A stretch of 64,000 nt of DNA from Leucobacter sp. wl10 (GTDB taxonomy: Bacteria; Actinomycetota; Actinomycetes; Actinomycetales; Microbacteriaceae), in assembly GCF_003569785.1 (NCBI RefSeq), contig NZ_KZ983987.1:124001-188000 (forward strand), written 5' to 3'. This document shows positions 17,639 through 27,418 of the stretch, one piece after another; positions within the stretch are counted from its first letter, which is position 1, and every line of letters begins with the position of its first letter. The notes below the pieces were generated by a model. It saw nothing but the letters and a program-made list of their open reading frames with translations. It was not told where the DNA came from and did no database searches. Both the position numbers and the translations under genes were made by a program.

Positions 17639-18271
17639 TCAGCCGAGCAGTTCGCGGTACTCGCGCATCACCCGGAGCAGATCCTCCTCGTCGGCGGTCA
17701 CATCGCCGCTGCCCGCCGTCATCCATTCGCCCATCTGCGTGGCGATGACGCCGTTGACGAGGGTGACGGCCAGCGTGGCTTCGCGCACCGGCGATTCGAG
17801 CTTCGCGCGCTCGGGATGCCGCGTGAGCCACGCGGTCGCCGTCGCCGCGAGGTGCTGCGACGACTCGAGCAACGAGACGAGAGTCATGTGCGCGGCCTCG
17901 GGCTGCTCCGCGACGAGCCGGGCGCGCAGCCGCGCCACGTCGGAGTTCACGTGGCTGTGGCCGATCGCGGCGAAGTACAGGCGGAAGACGCCGAGCGGCA
18001 GATCGTCGGGGCAGCTGTCGAGCACGGAGAAGGCCTCACCGCCCTCAGGAAGACTGATCGCTCGGCCGACGATGGCGTGGTCGCGCGAGGAGAAGTAGTT
18101 GAAGAAGGTGCTGCGCGAGATGTCCGCCATCTCGCAGATCGCCTCCACCGTCACGTTCTCGACGCCCGACTCGATCGCGAGCGTGACGGCCGACGTCTCG
18201 ATCGCGTTCTCGGTCGCGCGGCGCTTGCGCGCTCGCAATCCTTCGGGCCTCGGCTCTTCGATGCGATTCAC
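17639..18271 (-). CDS. TetR/AcrR-family transcriptional regulator
   Basis: A 210-residue regulator with an N-terminal TetR HTH at about 12-60 (RKRRATENAIETSAVTLAIESGVENVTVEAICEMADISRSTFFNYFSSRDHAIVG) and a helical ligand-binding C terminus. The start is GTG 18271. It reads away from the GGDEF gene pair, with a 220-nt shared upstream region; no adjacent efflux pump is present. The target is unknown, and the divergent GGDEF operon is the simplest candidate. Confidence 0.88.
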   Translation of the reverse strand: MNRIEEPRPEGLRARKRRATENAIETSAVTLAIESGVENVTVEAICEMADISRSTFFNYFSSRDHAIVGRAISLPEGGEAFSVLDSCPDDLPLGVFRLYFAAIGHSHVNSDVARLRARLVAEQPEAAHMTLVSLLESSQHLAATATAWLTRHPERAKLESPVREATLAVTLVNGVIATQMGEWMTAGSGDVTADEEDLLRVMREYRELLG

Positions 18272-18492
18272 AGATGCTCAACTCCAACCGTTGCCGGGTG
18301 AAGAGTGCTCGGAACGGCACCCGGAGCGGCGACAGCGGATTCCAGCGTACCCGTCGAGGCTGGGATCTGCGAGCGGCAGCGGGCTCCCGCGGTCGATGTC
18401 TGAGTGAGATCTGTGACTGATATGAGGTCGGCTATGTGTAGCCTAGGTAGGGGGAGCGGTAGGGGGTATGACATCCGTGAAAGGGGTGTGCC

Positions 18493-19461
18493 ATGGCCTG
18501 GCTGACGCGTCAGCTCCAGCGGCAGAATCCGCACTCGCTCTATCTGGCCCTCGCGGCGCTGCTGTTCGCGCTCACGCTCATCGTCGATCTATTCGTCTAC
18601 TATGGCCGGATCGATCCGATGCTGGCGTGGACCCTGCTCGTCGTGTGCCTGACGGGAAGCGCCGCAGCGATCGGTTTCGGTCGGCGGGTTCCGCGATGGA
18701 TCGGCATCGTCGCCGTGCTGATCTTCATCGCAGCCCAGTCCTACTTCCTCGGCCGCGCCGACGATCCGCAGGCCGTCGTGTCCTCGATCCAGCAGTTCCC
18801 GGTCATGGCCTTCTACCTGGGTTGGTTCGTGCGACCGCAGCTCGCGATACCCCTCGTCGCGCTCAGCCTGATGGTGCTCGGAGCGGTGATGGCGGGCAAC
18901 CCTCAGCTGGCTCCGGAGGGGGAGATCGGCGTTCCCGTCGCGGTTCAGGGACTCCTCAGCGTGCTGTTCGGGTACTCGGTCGGCTTCTACCTGTGGCGCC
19001 TGCAGCTGCGGAGCGCCGAGACCGACCCCCTGACCGGCGTGTACAACCGCACCGGTTTCGCCGAGCGGCTCGATGCGCGCCTGCGGAGACTCGCGCCGCA
19101 GCGCGGCAGGCTCTGCCTGGTGGCGATCGACTTCGACGATTTCAAGCTCATCAACGACACCCGCGGGCACGCCGCCGGTGACGCAGCCCTGGTCGAGACG
19201 GTCGGGGCCTGGAAGAGGGAGACCCGGGCGGGTGACGTGATCGGCCGCCTCGGCGGCGACGAGTTCGCTCTGCTGCTGCCGGGGGTCGACGCGGAGGGGG
19301 CGCTGGCCGTGGTGCAGCGCCTGCGGGAGTGTTCGACCTGCGATTGGTCCTGGGGTCTCGCCGAGGGCAGGCCGGGCGATGGCGCCGCGGAGCTGTTCGA
19401 GCGCGCTGATCGCGCCCTCTACGCTCAGAAGCACCTGAGGCGGGGTGAGGTGCATGGATAG
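18493..19461 (+). CDS. Membrane-bound diguanylate cyclase (GGDEF)
   Basis: A 322-residue protein with about five or six hydrophobic segments in the first 165 residues (SLYLALAALLFALTLIVDLF, WTLLVVCLTGSAAAIGF, WIGIVAVLIFIAAQSYFLG, LVALSLMVLGAVMAG). A GGDEF domain follows at about 175-320. The active-site motif is intact (RLGGDEFALLL). An RxxD inhibitory site sits five residues upstream (RAGDVIGRL), so product feedback is possible. FDDFKLINDTRGHAAGDAAL is the nucleotide-binding helix-loop. It makes cyclic di-GMP from two GTP at the membrane. GAAAGGGG lies upstream of the ATG, and it overlaps the next GGDEF gene. Confidence 0.92.
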   Translation: MAWLTRQLQRQNPHSLYLALAALLFALTLIVDLFVYYGRIDPMLAWTLLVVCLTGSAAAIGFGRRVPRWIGIVAVLIFIAAQSYFLGRADDPQAVVSSIQQFPVMAFYLGWFVRPQLAIPLVALSLMVLGAVMAGNPQLAPEGEIGVPVAVQGLLSVLFGYSVGFYLWRLQLRSAETDPLTGVYNRTGFAERLDARLRRLAPQRGRLCLVAIDFDDFKLINDTRGHAAGDAALVETVGAWKRETRAGDVIGRLGGDEFALLLPGVDAEGALAVVQRLRECSTCDWSWGLAEGRPGDGAAELFERADRALYAQKHLRRGEVHG

Positions 19462-20479
19462 GCGGCAGCCCCGGTCTCCGTCGCCACTTGTGCGCGGCAT
19501 CGAGCGCGTGAGGAGCCTCGGGGTCGGCTTCGTGCGCTGGCAGACCCCCTTCTCGTTCGTGAGCGCGATGATCTCGCTCCTCCCGGCGCTGGTGTCCATC
19601 TCCGACCTGGTCATCGGTCACCCCGGCATCGATCGGATCGGGGCTGCCCTGTGGGTGGCGCTCTGCCTGGTCGGGGTGCTGGTGCCGCTCGCTCTGGGGC
19701 GCCGCCACTCGCTGTGGTTCGGCATGCTCGTGGTGGTGGGGGTCGAGGCCTCGTCCAGCTACTTCCTGCTGTTCGCTCCACCGGGGCACGGAGAGATCAA
19801 CGCGCTGCTCACCCTCCCCTTCTCCGCGCTCTACATCGGGTGGTTCTTCCCGACCGCGGTCGCTGTGACCTTCATGGTGCTGAGCATGCTGCGGGTCTGC
19901 ATGACGCTGATCTGGAACCCCGATATGGGCTCCGGCGTCGGTTCGCCGCTGATCCTCGTGAGCTACGCCGTGCTGATCTCCGTCTTCACGTTCGGCGGTG
20001 CCCGGGCGGTGCGCAAGCAGGTGCGGATGCAGGCGGCCATCGACCCGCTCACGGGGGTGCTCAACCGGCGCGGCCTGGGGGGTGCGGCGCGACGGCTGAG
20101 AGAGCGAGCGCTTCGCCGGGACCTGCCGGTCTCGATCGCGATCATCGACTTCGACGACTTCAAGCTGGTGAACGACGTCGGCGGGCACGCGGCGGGCGAC
20201 GCCGCGCTCCGGGAGTCGGCGAGCGCCTGGAAGGACCTCGTCGGCATGCGCGGCGTCTGGTCGCGCGACGACGGAATCGTGGCGAGGATCGGCGGAGACG
20301 AGTTCACCCTGCTGCTGCAGGGGGACATGGACGAGCTGGAGGCGCGTCTGCGCCTCTGGCGGGCCGACTCGCAGTACGCCTGGTCGTGGGGCGTCGCGTC
20401 GGTGCGACCGGGCGAGGGCCTCGATGCGGCTCTGGCGCGAGCCGATCTCGTGCTCTACCGGGCCAAGCAGTACCGCTGA
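19454..20479 (+). CDS. Membrane-bound diguanylate cyclase (GGDEF), second copy
   Basis: A protein of about 341 residues with the same layout as its upstream neighbour: five or six membrane segments (FSFVSAMISLLPALVSISDLVI, ALWVALCLVGVLVPLAL, WFGMLVVVGVEASSSYFLLF, AVTFMVLSMLRVCMTLIW) and then a GGDEF domain. The motif RIGGDEFTLLL and DFDDFKLVNDVGGHAAGDAAL are intact. The canonical RxxD inhibitory site is not in register (RDDGIVARI precedes the motif), so feedback control may differ from the first copy. Its start lies inside the end of the preceding gene (ATG 19454, or GTG 19445), indicating coupled translation. The pair looks like a tandem duplication. Confidence 0.9.
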   Translation: MDRRQPRSPSPLVRGIERVRSLGVGFVRWQTPFSFVSAMISLLPALVSISDLVIGHPGIDRIGAALWVALCLVGVLVPLALGRRHSLWFGMLVVVGVEASSSYFLLFAPPGHGEINALLTLPFSALYIGWFFPTAVAVTFMVLSMLRVCMTLIWNPDMGSGVGSPLILVSYAVLISVFTFGGARAVRKQVRMQAAIDPLTGVLNRRGLGGAARRLRERALRRDLPVSIAIIDFDDFKLVNDVGGHAAGDAALRESASAWKDLVGMRGVWSRDDGIVARIGGDEFTLLLQGDMDELEARLRLWRADSQYAWSWGVASVRPGEGLDAALARADLVLYRAKQYR

Positions 20480-20504
20480 GCGGGACTCGTCCATCTTGCG
20501 ATGA

Positions 20505-20510
20505 TAGACT
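20505..20510 (+). promoter_or_regulatory. Probable -10 box of sucCD
   Basis: TAGACT lies 80 nt before the sucC start, leaving an ordinary leader with AAAGGA (20579-20584) placed 6 nt before the GTG. Confidence 0.5.
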
Positions 20511-20590
20511 CTTCGATTGGTCGACTTTCTCTCGACATCGAGACATTTTCTGCCTCGGATCACACCCGACTCCCAAGCAAAGGACAGTAC

Positions 20591-21757
20591 GTGGATCTGT
20601 ACGAGTACCAGGCACGAGATCTTTTCGAGCGATACGGAGTGCCGGTGCTCGCCGGCATCGTCGCGGACACTCCCGGGGAGGCGAGGGCGGCCGCCGAGAA
20701 GCTGGGCGGCGTGGTCGTCGTGAAGGCGCAGGTGAAGACCGGGGGCCGCGGTAAGGCCGGCGGTGTGAAGGTCGCCAAGAGCCCCGACGAGGCGTTCGAG
20801 GCCGCGCAGTCGATCCTCGGCCTCGACATCAAGGGCCACGTGGTGAAGCGCGTGATGGTGGCGGCCGGCGCCGACATCGCCCAGGAGTTCTACTTCTCCG
20901 TGCTGCTCGACCGCGCCAACCGCTCGTACCTCTCCCTGTGCTCGGTCGAGGGCGGCATGGAGATCGAGCAGCTCGCGGTCGAGAAGCCCGAGGCGCTCGC
21001 GCGCGTCGAGGTCGATCCGCTCGCGGGCATCGACGCGGCGAAGGCCGAGGAGATCGCGCGCGCCGCGCGGTTCCCCGAGGAGCTGGTCGCCAAGGTCGTG
21101 CCGGTCTTCCAGAGGCTGTACGAGGTGTACACGGGCGAGGACGCCACCCTCGTCGAGGTGAATCCGCTCGTGCTGACGGGCGGGGGCGAGATCATCGCGC
21201 TCGACGGAAAGGTGTCGCTCGACGCCAACGCCGACTTCCGCCATGCGGAGCACGAAGCGCTCGAGGACAAGGCCGCGGAGGATCCGCTCGAGGCGAAGGC
21301 GAAGGCCCAGGATCTCAACTACGTGAAGCTCGACGGAGAGGTCGGCGTGATCGGCAACGGGGCGGGTCTCGTGATGTCGACGCTCGACGTGGTCGCCTAC
21401 GCGGGCGAGAATCACGGCGGCGTGAAGCCCGCCAACTTCCTCGACATCGGCGGCGGCGCGTCGGCCGAGGTGATGGCGGCGGGCCTCGACGTGATCCTCG
21501 GCGATCCGCAGGTGAAGTCGGTGTTCGTCAACGTGTTCGGCGGCATCACCGCCTGTGACGCGGTGGCCAACGGCATCGTGGGCGCGCTCGAGAAGCTCGG
21601 CGACACGGCGAACAAGCCGCTCGTGGTGCGCCTCGACGGCAACAACGTGGAGGAGGGGCGCCGGATCCTGACCGATGCCGCTCACCCGCTCGTCACCCTC
21701 GCGGCCACGATGGACGAGGGCGCCGACAAGGCCGCCGAGCTCGCGAACGCCCGCTGA
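20591..21757 (+). CDS. sucC: Succinyl-CoA synthetase (ADP-forming), beta subunit
   Basis: A 388-residue ATP-grasp subunit of succinyl-CoA ligase in the TCA cycle, binding nucleotide and CoA-linked phosphate transfer with SucD. The N terminus [53 protein letters not shown] and the C-terminal ligase domain ([55 protein letters not shown]) are complete. GTG 20591 is chosen over upstream in-frame ATG 20501 because it gives the universal SucC N terminus and has a ribosome site. 2-Oxoglutarate produced by the hydroxyproline genes later in the window would flow through this enzyme. Confidence 0.97.
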   Translation: MDLYEYQARDLFERYGVPVLAGIVADTPGEARAAAEKLGGVVVVKAQVKTGGRGKAGGVKVAKSPDEAFEAAQSILGLDIKGHVVKRVMVAAGADIAQEFYFSVLLDRANRSYLSLCSVEGGMEIEQLAVEKPEALARVEVDPLAGIDAAKAEEIARAARFPEELVAKVVPVFQRLYEVYTGEDATLVEVNPLVLTGGGEIIALDGKVSLDANADFRHAEHEALEDKAAEDPLEAKAKAQDLNYVKLDGEVGVIGNGAGLVMSTLDVVAYAGENHGGVKPANFLDIGGGASAEVMAAGLDVILGDPQVKSVFVNVFGGITACDAVANGIVGALEKLGDTANKPLVVRLDGNNVEEGRRILTDAAHPLVTLAATMDEGADKAAELANAR

Positions 21758-21789
21758 TCCGCACTGGCACGTAGATAAGGAACACGAGA

Positions 21790-22692
<903 letters not shown>

Positions 22693-22703
22693 ACGCGCCG
22701 CCC

Positions 22704-24215
22704 CTACGCCGCGGTGACGCGGATCGTGTGCCAACCCGTCGCGCCGTCGGGGGCCGGGGGCGCGGTGTCGCCCGTCTGGAGCTCTCCCGACGCGCTGCGC
22801 GCGCGGCAGCTGAGCTCGTGATCGCCGGGCGGCAGCTCGACGGGGAGCGTCCACTGCACCCAGGTGTCGTCCGAGATCGCGGAGGCGAGCTCCGCCTGCT
22901 GCCAGGGGCCGCCGTCGACCCGCACCTCGACGCTCTCGACGCCGACGTTCGGCTGCCAGGCGACCCCCGCGACGACCGTCGTGCCGGACCGGATCCGGGG
23001 CTGCCGCGGCACGTCGATGCGGGATTGCAGCTTGATCGGCCCGCGCGCCGACCAGCCGCGGTCGGTCCAGTACGCTGTGGCGCGGTCGAAGCGGGTGACC
23101 TCGAGCGAGATGACCCACTTCGTCGCGGACACGTACCCGTAGAGGCCGGGCACGACCATGCGCACGGGGAAGCCGTGCTCGGGCGGCAGCGGCTCGCCGT
23201 TCATGCCGACGGCGAGGATCGCGTTCCGCTCGTCGGTCAGGGCCTCGAGCGGCGTGCCTGCGGTGAAGCCCCCGCGCGAGCGCGAGAGCACCATGTCGGC
23301 CCCGGGCCGCACGCCGGCGCGGGCGAGCAGGTGGCGGATCGGATACCCGAGCCACACGGCGGTGCCGACGAGCTCGCCGCCGACCGTGTTCGACACGCAG
23401 GCGAGGGTCGTCACGGACTCCTCCAGCGGCAGCGCGAGCAGCTCCTCCCAGGTGAGTGTCACCTCCTGCTCGACGAGCCCGTGGATCCGCAGCTCCCACT
23501 CGGCCGGATCGACCTGGGGCACGATCAGCGCGGTGTCGATGCGGTAGAAGTCCCGGTTCGGGGTGATGACCGGATCGAGGCCCGCGATCCCCAGTTCGGC
23601 GCCCTCGGGCACCTCCGCGGCGGCGCGTGCGGCGGGAAGGCGGAGCCCCTGCCGGATGGCCTGGAACGAGCGGTCCGCAGCGCGCCCCACGGTCGAGGCC
23701 ACGGCTGCCGCGGCGCCGAGAGCTGCGGCGGAGACGCTCACGATTAGGAAGCCGCGCCGAGACAGCGCCCGGGGCTGCTCGCGCGTGCGCAGCCGGACGA
23801 AGCCGAACACGCAGGCGGCTCCGACCGCGCCCCCGAGGAGCGACGGGACAGCGGCGAGCGGGTCAGGGTTCTCGCGGGTGGCGGCCGCCAGGATCCCGAT
23901 CGCGCCGAGCAGGCCGGCGAGCGCGGCACCCCAGGGCGGGCGGGCCCGCTGCAGCAGCCCCGCGCCCGCTCCCAGTGCGATGAGCGCGACGCCTATGAGG
24001 ACGAGAAGGGCGAGCTTGTCGGCGGTGCCGAACAGCGAGATGACGAGGTCCTTCGCCCACGCGGGTGCGAGATCGATGAGCGCCGCCCCGATCGCCGCGA
24101 CCGGGCTCGACTGCGGCGCGACGAGCAGGGCGGCGAGCTCGCCCGCTCCGGCGCCCGCGATCGCCGATGCGGCGCCCGCCCAAGCGGCGGCGGCAGATCC
24201 GATCCGCTGGTCCAT
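22704..24215 (-). CDS. Membrane-anchored sulfite-oxidase-family molybdopterin oxidoreductase
   Basis: A 503-residue protein. The first 190 residues hold about four or five hydrophobic segments (AAAAWAGAASAIAGAGAGELAALL, LALLVLIGVALIALGAGAG, ALAGLLGAIGILAAA, VPSLLGGAVGAACVFGFV) and a Tat-like stretch SRRGFLIVSVSAAALG. A sulfite-oxidase-type molybdopterin domain follows at about 220-400. The molybdenum-ligating Cys is in TTLACVSNTVGGELVG, with NRDFYRIDTALIVPQVDP, HGFPVRMVVPGLYGYVSATKWV and a Mo-co dimerisation domain (about 410-500). The catalytic domain is expected outside the membrane. Physiological substrate and electron acceptor are unknown. ATG 24215 has TATTCT 6 nt upstream; longer in-frame starts would read through the divergent gene. 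Confidence 0.9.
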   Translation of the reverse strand: MDQRIGSAAAAWAGAASAIAGAGAGELAALLVAPQSSPVAAIGAALIDLAPAWAKDLVISLFGTADKLALLVLIGVALIALGAGAGLLQRARPPWGAALAGLLGAIGILAAATRENPDPLAAVPSLLGGAVGAACVFGFVRLRTREQPRALSRRGFLIVSVSAAALGAAAAVASTVGRAADRSFQAIRQGLRLPAARAAAEVPEGAELGIAGLDPVITPNRDFYRIDTALIVPQVDPAEWELRIHGLVEQEVTLTWEELLALPLEESVTTLACVSNTVGGELVGTAVWLGYPIRHLLARAGVRPGADMVLSRSRGGFTAGTPLEALTDERNAILAVGMNGEPLPPEHGFPVRMVVPGLYGYVSATKWVISLEVTRFDRATAYWTDRGWSARGPIKLQSRIDVPRQPRIRSGTTVVAGVAWQPNVGVESVEVRVDGGPWQQAELASAISDDTWVQWTLPVELPPGDHELSCRARSASGELQTGDTAPPAPDGATGWHTIRVTAA

Positions 24216-24221
24216 GTCTCG

Positions 24222-24266
24222 AGAATACGCTGCGGGCGGTGGCAGCGGGAGAGCGCGTTCTAGACT
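24222..24266. promoter_or_regulatory. Divergent pair of leaderless -10 boxes
   Basis: On the minus strand TATTCT (24222-24227) ends 6 nt before the molybdoenzyme ATG. On the plus strand TAGACT (24261-24266) ends 7 nt before the ATG at 24274. The 58-nt gap therefore holds both promoters back to back with no room for ordinary leaders. Confidence 0.6.
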
Positions 24267-24273
24267 GGAGTGC

Positions 24274-25323
24274 ATGAGCCGACCCCAGGGCTGCCACCTC
24301 GTCGGCAGCATCAACTTCGACGACGCCGAGACCACGATGCGCGCGGCGGCCGAGCACCTCGGCGACCGGCTGAAGCGCATCCCGGACGGCGAGGTGGGGG
24401 AGCGCTTCCACTGGATCGTGTTCCAGGCCGACCGGCTGGGGCGCGCCCACGGCATCGAGCGCGTCGGCGACACGCCGATCCCGCTGCGCATGCTCGACAT
24501 GCGGCCCGTGCGCCTCGCGGAGGGGGTGCGCGCCGAGAGCCTCGAGCTGCCGCCGCTCGGCTACGCCGAGGCGGCCCTCGACTCGTGGGGCGTCTTCTCG
24601 CGGTTGAAGGCCGAGGGGACGATCGCCGCATCCGCGCGCTTCCAGGTGTCGTTGCCCACGCCGCTCGGCGTGGTCGGCAGCTTCGTGAGGGCCGAGGATC
24701 GCCCGGTGTTCGAGCCGGTCTACGAGGCGGCGCTGGCCGCCGAGCTCGACCGCATCCTCGCGGAAATCCCGCACGACCAGCTGGCGATCCAGTGGGACGC
24801 GGCGCTCGAGTTCGCGATGCTCGAGGGGCTGCGGGGATACACGGGCGAGCCCTACGAGTGGTTCGACGACGTCTGGGCCGGCACGAGCGAGCGGCTCGCG
24901 CGGCAGATCGACCGGGTGCCCGCCGAGGTCGAGGTCGGGGTGCATCTCTGCTACGGGGACGTGGCCGAGAAGCACTTCGTCGAGCCGGTCGACACCGGCG
25001 ACCTCGTGCGCTTCGCCAACCTCGTGACGGCCGCCGCGCACCGCCCCCTCACCTGGCTGCACCTGCCGGTGCCGATCGAGCGCGACGACGACGCGTACTT
25101 CGCGCCCCTCGGGGCGCTCGACCTCCCCGGCACGACCGAGCTCTACCTCGGCCTCGTGCACCGCGAGGACGGGGCCCGGGGCGCCGAGCGCCGCATCGCG
25201 ACGGCGCAGCGGCACCTCTCGCGATCCTTCGGCGTCGCGACCGAGTGCGGCTTCGGCCGGGCGCCCGAGGGCGCTGCGATCCCGCTCTTCGAGGCTCACC
25301 GCGCGGTCTCCGCCGCCTGGTAG
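24274..25323 (+). CDS. Conserved hypothetical protein, UROD/MetE-like
   Basis: A 349-residue soluble protein starting MSRPQGCHLVGSINFDDAETTM. Features are RLKRIPDGEVGERFHWIVFQ near the N terminus, LPTPLGVVGSFV, LAIQWDAALEFAMLEG, VGVHLCYGDVAEKHFVEP and GVATECGFGRAP at the C terminus. The pattern of VGS, PDGE, strand-end HLCYGD and ECGFGR suggests the UROD/cobalamin-independent methionine synthase (MetE) barrel fold. I cannot name a reaction, and the fold call is from memory of the pattern. It has its own leaderless-type promoter divergent from the molybdoenzyme gene. It could instead be an uncharacterised hydrolase-like family. Confidence 0.55.
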   Translation: MSRPQGCHLVGSINFDDAETTMRAAAEHLGDRLKRIPDGEVGERFHWIVFQADRLGRAHGIERVGDTPIPLRMLDMRPVRLAEGVRAESLELPPLGYAEAALDSWGVFSRLKAEGTIAASARFQVSLPTPLGVVGSFVRAEDRPVFEPVYEAALAAELDRILAEIPHDQLAIQWDAALEFAMLEGLRGYTGEPYEWFDDVWAGTSERLARQIDRVPAEVEVGVHLCYGDVAEKHFVEPVDTGDLVRFANLVTAAAHRPLTWLHLPVPIERDDDAYFAPLGALDLPGTTELYLGLVHREDGARGAERRIATAQRHLSRSFGVATECGFGRAPEGAAIPLFEAHRAVSAAW

Positions 25324-25338
25324 CGGTGAGCGGCGTGC

Positions 25339-26106
25339 TCAGCCGGGATTGATCACCGGGATGACGATCCCGAGCTGCGTCACGGCGGCGCGGGCGAGCA
25401 GGAAGCCGACGACGCCGAGGATCCAGGACGTGTTCTCGGCGCCGGTGCGCTGCATCCACGAAGTGAACCGCTCGAGCGGCCGCTCGACCGCGCGTGCGGC
25501 GACGACCCGCGCGGCGAGCAGCGCGAGCGCGGGCACGATCATCACGAGGCAGTAGCCCGCGAGCGCCGCGAACCGCAGCGGCATGCCGATCGGGGCGTCC
25601 GCGAGCATCGTCATGCCGATGAGATAGGGGAGCATGCTCGCGACCTCGACGAGCCCCGCCGCGACGGCGACCGCCATCACCGCGGCACGCGTCGTGCGCG
25701 GGGCGAGCAGCCGCTCCCGCCACCTGAGCAGTCGTCCGCTGCCGCGTAGCGCGGTCGGGTCGCCCGCGGCCGCGCGCTTCTTGCGCCGATCGTCCACGAT
25801 CCCCATCCAGATCCCGGCGCCGAGCATGGCGGCTCCGACGACCAGCAGTGCGGTCTGGCCGAGCCGGGATCCCAGGAACTCCCGCCCGACGTCGATCACG
25901 TTCACGAGCCCCAGCGTGAACAGCGCGCCGACGGCGAAGTAGAACGCGGTGATGGCGCCGAGGTAGAGCAGAATCCGGTACACGCGGGGCCTGCCGGGGG
26001 CGATGAGGAGGAAGAGCGGGATCAGCAGCGTGCCGACGCTGAGCCCGTCGACGAGCGCGAGGATCGCGAGCGCCGCCGGCAGCGGGAGTGCGGTGAGGAA
26101 GTCCAT
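25339..26106 (-). CDS. GAP-family (Sap-like) integral membrane protein
   Basis: A 255-residue protein with six predicted membrane segments: MDFLTALPLPAALAILALVDG, LLIPLFLLIAPGRPRVYRIL, LYLGAITAFYFAVGALFTLGL, LGQTALLVVGAAMLGAGIWMG, TRAAVMAVAVAAGLVEVASMLPYL and GYCLVMIVPALALLAARVV. A last segment is near the C terminus. The layout fits GAP-family proteins (Sap, sulfolipid-1-addressing protein), small membrane proteins linked to glycolipid export in mycobacteria. ATG 26106 is chosen because it begins the first helix; the longer frame would add an Arg-rich stretch lying over the kinase promoter. Function here is unproven. Confidence 0.75.
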   Translation of the reverse strand: MDFLTALPLPAALAILALVDGLSVGTLLIPLFLLIAPGRPRVYRILLYLGAITAFYFAVGALFTLGLVNVIDVGREFLGSRLGQTALLVVGAAMLGAGIWMGIVDDRRKKRAAAGDPTALRGSGRLLRWRERLLAPRTTRAAVMAVAVAAGLVEVASMLPYLIGMTMLADAPIGMPLRFAALAGYCLVMIVPALALLAARVVAARAVERPLERFTSWMQRTGAENTSWILGVVGFLLARAAVTQLGIVIPVINPG

Positions 26107-26215
26107 GGCTCCAAGCCTCGCGGCGCGTTGCGACGCCGGCATCGGCGGAAAGCACGAGTGCCGCCTCATCCTTTGGTCTGAGACGAACGTCCGAGGTGCC
26201 TGCTTGGATGGAGGC

Positions 26216-27418
26216 ATGACGACGGACGAGCACGATCGGCCCAGGACGGTGCTGGCGGCGGCTGCCGCGCGGCCGTGGGCCTCGGCGCTGGTCTACCTGC
26301 TGCTCGCGGTGCTGTTCGCCGCGCTGGGCTGGTCGGGGATGTGGAGTTCGCTCTCGCTGCTGAGCGAGCGGGCCTCGGCCTGGTACGCGCTGGTGCCCGC
26401 CGTTCCCGCCTGCGCGGCGGTGCTGCTGAAGCACCGCGCGCCGGGGCTCGGGCTGGCGATCGCCTCCGCGCTCGCCGCCGCGGATCTGCTGACGGTCGGC
26501 GGGCTCGTCCCGCTGCTCGTCGTGCTCGAGCTGCTGCACGCGCGGGTGGTCGCGATGGGTGCGGCCGGGCGCAGGCGGGCGCGCGACGTCGTCGTGGCCT
26601 CCGTGATCGCGGTCGTGGTCGCGGTCCTCGCGATCTCCCAGGACGTGCGGGTGACGGTGATGGTGGGGCTGCAGATCGGGGCGCTGCTCGGCTTCTCGTA
26701 CTGGTACGCGAACTCGGTGGCGCAGTCGCGGGAGCTGGTGCGGCTGTACCGGCAGCGGGCGGAGAGCGCGGAGCGCGTGGTGGAGCTCGACCGGGCCGCG
26801 GCGGTGCAGGGCGAGCGGGATCGCATGGCCCGCGAGCTGCACGACGTGGTGGCGGGGCACATCTCCGCGGTGGCGATCCGCAGCGAGGCGGCGCTCGGCG
26901 CGTCGGGCGAGGACACGCAGGAGCGGCGCGCGCTGAGAGCGGTGCGCGACGCGAGCCTCGAGGCGCACGGCGCGCTGCGGTCGATGATCCAGGTGCTGCG
27001 ATCCGGGGAGCGCGAGTTCGAGGTGCCGCCCGGCCGCTCGCGCGTGGCGGAGCTCGTGGAGCATGCGAACGCGTCGGGGGTGCGGGTGCGCTTGATCGAC
27101 GAGATTGCGGGGGAGCTGCCCGCTCCGGTCGATCAGGCGGTGGGGCGCATCGTGCAGGAGGCGCTGGCGAACAGCGTGCGCCACGCCTCGGGCGCGGAGG
27201 TCGAGGTGCGGCTCTCCGGGGCGCGGGACGAGGTGGCGGTGGAGGTGCTCTCCCGGGGCGGATCGGCCCTCGAGAGTCCCTCGCTCACGGGCAGCGGCAT
27301 GGGGCTCGAGCTGCTCGCCGAGCGGGCGCGGGCGCTCGGCGGCGAGCTGAGCGCCGGGCCGGGGGAAGCGGGGGTCTGGGTGGTCCGCGCCCGGCTTCCG
27401 GAGGGAGGAGCGGCGTGA
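26216..27418 (+). CDS. Two-component sensor histidine kinase (NarL-type partner)
   Basis: A 400-residue kinase. Four to five membrane segments lie in the first 165 residues (ALVYLLLAVLFAALGWSGMW, WYALVPAVPACAAVLL, GLAIASALAAADLLTVGGLVPLLVV, VVVASVIAVVVAVLAIS). A HisKA_3 dimerisation motif RDRMARELHDVVAGHISAVAIRSE carries the phosphoacceptor His. The HATPase domain has IVQEALANSVRHASG (N box), GSGMGLELLAERARALGGEL (G box) and WVVRARLP. TTGGAT sits 6 nt before the ATG, so the message may be leaderless. Its stop overlaps the response-regulator start (GTGA). The signal is unknown; the short loops suggest sensing within the membrane. Confidence 0.93.
   Translation: MTTDEHDRPRTVLAAAAARPWASALVYLLLAVLFAALGWSGMWSSLSLLSERASAWYALVPAVPACAAVLLKHRAPGLGLAIASALAAADLLTVGGLVPLLVVLELLHARVVAMGAAGRRRARDVVVASVIAVVVAVLAISQDVRVTVMVGLQIGALLGFSYWYANSVAQSRELVRLYRQRAESAERVVELDRAAAVQGERDRMARELHDVVAGHISAVAIRSEAALGASGEDTQERRALRAVRDASLEAHGALRSMIQVLRSGEREFEVPPGRSRVAELVEHANASGVRVRLIDEIAGELPAPVDQAVGRIVQEALANSVRHASGAEVEVRLSGARDEVAVEVLSRGGSALESPSLTGSGMGLELLAERARALGGELSAGPGEAGVWVVRARLPEGGAA

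Noticed and set aside
14664-17831. 1055-codon minus-strand frame opposite pcrA
   Set aside because: It is a shadow of a high-GC gene: the plus strand carries all helicase motifs, and the antisense product has no recognisable domain.
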